In this document: positions 63,251 through 64,000 of the stretch, piece after piece | Layout: each line of letters starts with the position of its first letter | Position numbering within the stretch: position 1 is the stretch's first letter | Source: Enterobacter sp. BIGb0383 | GTDB taxonomy: Bacteria; Pseudomonadota; Gammaproteobacteria; Enterobacterales; Enterobacteriaceae | Assembly (NCBI RefSeq): GCF_003751845.1 | Contig: NZ_RJKQ01000001.1 | Location: 868,001-932,000 of the forward strand | Reading direction: 5' to 3' | DNA length: 64,000 nucleotides | The notes under the pieces: generated by a model | What the model saw: the letters and a program-made list of their open reading frames with translations, nothing else | Databases searched by the model: none | Told to the model about the DNA's origin: nothing | Made by a program: the position numbers and the translations under genes

Positions 63251-63547
63251 GTGCTGTATGTCATTTATGCTGAAGATATTGCCGACTCGATGGAAAAACG
63301 CCTGTCGGTGCGCCCCGCTCACCTCGCCCGTCTGCAGCTGCTGCAGGATGAAGGCCGTCTGCTCACCGCGGGTCCGATGCCTGCCGTGGACAGCAACGAT
63401 CCCGGCGCCGCCGGTTTTACCGGTTCAACGGTGATCGCCGAGTTTGAATCCCTTGAGGCAGCCAAAGCCTGGGCGGAGGCCGATCCTTACGTGGCCGCGG
63501 GCGTTTATCAAACCGTCTCCGTCAAACCGTTTAAAAAAGTCTTTTAA
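63251..63547 (+). CDS. yciI: YciI family protein
   Basis: 98-residue dimeric ferredoxin-like alpha-beta protein of unknown function; the tonB-yciI arrangement is the E. coli one. The invariant YciI-domain residues are in [26 protein letters not shown]. The start is GTG 63251 with GGAG upstream, giving the E. coli length; the frame above it is non-coding. A GGCGCATC/GATGCGCC hairpin follows. Confidence 0.94.
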   Translation: MLYVIYAEDIADSMEKRLSVRPAHLARLQLLQDEGRLLTAGPMPAVDSNDPGAAGFTGSTVIAEFESLEAAKAWAEADPYVAAGVYQTVSVKPFKKVF

Positions 63548-63596
63548 GTCTGCAAGAACGGCGCATCCCCGATGCGCCAATTAACAAGGAAGTGAA

Positions 63597-64000
63597 ATGA
63601 TTTCATTCCGCCCCGTCCAGCACCACGAGTTCGCCGCCTTTGCCGATTACTTTATTGCCGACTACGCCGAGGAAATAGCCGTTAATTATCGCCTCAGCGA
63701 AGCCGATGCCCTTCTGCAGGCCAGACGCGATCTCGAATCCAGCTTCCCTGACCGGGAGAGTACGGCAGAACAGGTGCTGCTGTGCATTATCCAGGATGAC
63801 GCACAGCATATTGGCTATCTGTGGTACAAACCCGATCTGCAGTTAATGTCGGCTTATATTAATGATTTCTATCTTTTCCCGGCGTTTCGCGGTCAGGGCC
63901 TGGGCAGCAAGGCCATGAAGCATCTGGAAGAAAAGCTGGAAGAGGAAGGATTTACCCAGCTCAAACTGCGGGTAGCCGCCGGTAATCAGCGGGCCAGACA
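63597..64000 (+). CDS. GNAT family N-acetyltransferase (partial, cut by window edge)
   Basis: The ATG at 63597, preceded by AAGGAAG, opens a frame still open at the end of the window: MISFRPVQHHEFAAFADYF..., then NDFYLFPAFRGQGLGSKAM and LKLRVAAGNQRAR. The RGQGLG acetyl-CoA-binding motif A identifies the GNAT superfamily. Acceptor unknown. About 134 residues are visible; the C-terminus is missing. Confidence 0.82.
   Translation, partial: MISFRPVQHHEFAAFADYFIADYAEEIAVNYRLSEADALLQARRDLESSFPDRESTAEQVLLCIIQDDAQHIGYLWYKPDLQLMSAYINDFYLFPAFRGQGLGSKAMKHLEEKLEEEGFTQLKLRVAAGNQRAR

Overview
The window reads as a chromosomal segment of a motile member of the Enterobacteriaceae close to Enterobacter, Leclercia or Lelliottia. 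Most proteins align end to end with Escherichia coli K-12 counterparts as I remember them (YcgR, DadX, SufABCDSE, PpsA, PheST, ThrS, Lpp). Extra modules absent from K-12 are a reverse-transsulfuration pair, a hemin-uptake operon and a stand-alone flagellin. Gene order joins three blocks that are separate in E. coli: ycgR-emtA-ldcA-cvrA-dadXA-ycgB, then pykF-lpp-ldtE-suf...thrS-ydiY-ydiZ-yniA, then tonB-yciI. This is inferred from memory of the K-12 map.

Layout. 1-8.5 kb: c-di-GMP motility brake ycgR behind a sigma-28 promoter, murein genes emtA and ldcA, antiporter cvrA, D-alanine catabolism dadAX, and ycgB. 8.5-14 kb: a divergent sulfur amino-acid module with a NlpA/MetQ-type ABC transporter on one side and cystathionine beta-synthase plus gamma-lyase (mtcBC-like) on the other. 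14-23 kb: pykF with a Cra operator, lpp, the L,D-transpeptidase ldtE, and the sufABCDSE Fe-S assembly operon under a Fur-type box. 23.1-25.6 kb: an AT-rich decayed island with the 3' end of umuC, an acyltransferase-3 gene and an SGNH-hydrolase tail, probably a lysogenic-conversion remnant. 25.6-28.9 kb: a LysR/CMD/tautomerase module, a lipoprotein, a candidate small RNA and a DUF6515-like secreted protein. 28.9-39.2 kb: menI-ydiJ, ydiK, the RprA small RNA, ppsA/ppsR, aroH and hemP.

39.3-45 kb: the TonB-dependent hemin receptor and hmuSTUV, translationally coupled from hmuS to hmuV. 45-50 kb: selO, the degenerate EAL protein ydiV/rflP, nlpC and btuDEC. 50-57.5 kb: the classic thrS-infC-rpmI-rplT-pheM-pheST-ihfA translation cluster with its regulatory RNA elements. 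57.8-59.3 kb: an orphan flagellin with a near-consensus sigma-28 promoter and an unusual central domain. 59.5-64 kb: a small secreted protein, ydiY, ydiZ, yniA, tonB, yciI and a GNAT gene cut by the window edge.

Themes that link the genes: motility control (YcgR, RflP, flagellin), iron and heme (suf, hemP-hmu, tonB, all with Fur-like boxes), envelope stress (RprA and a second RcsB-like box upstream of lpp), and the glycolysis/gluconeogenesis switch (Cra sites at pykF and ppsA). I saw no tRNA, rRNA or CRISPR array and no intact insertion sequence.
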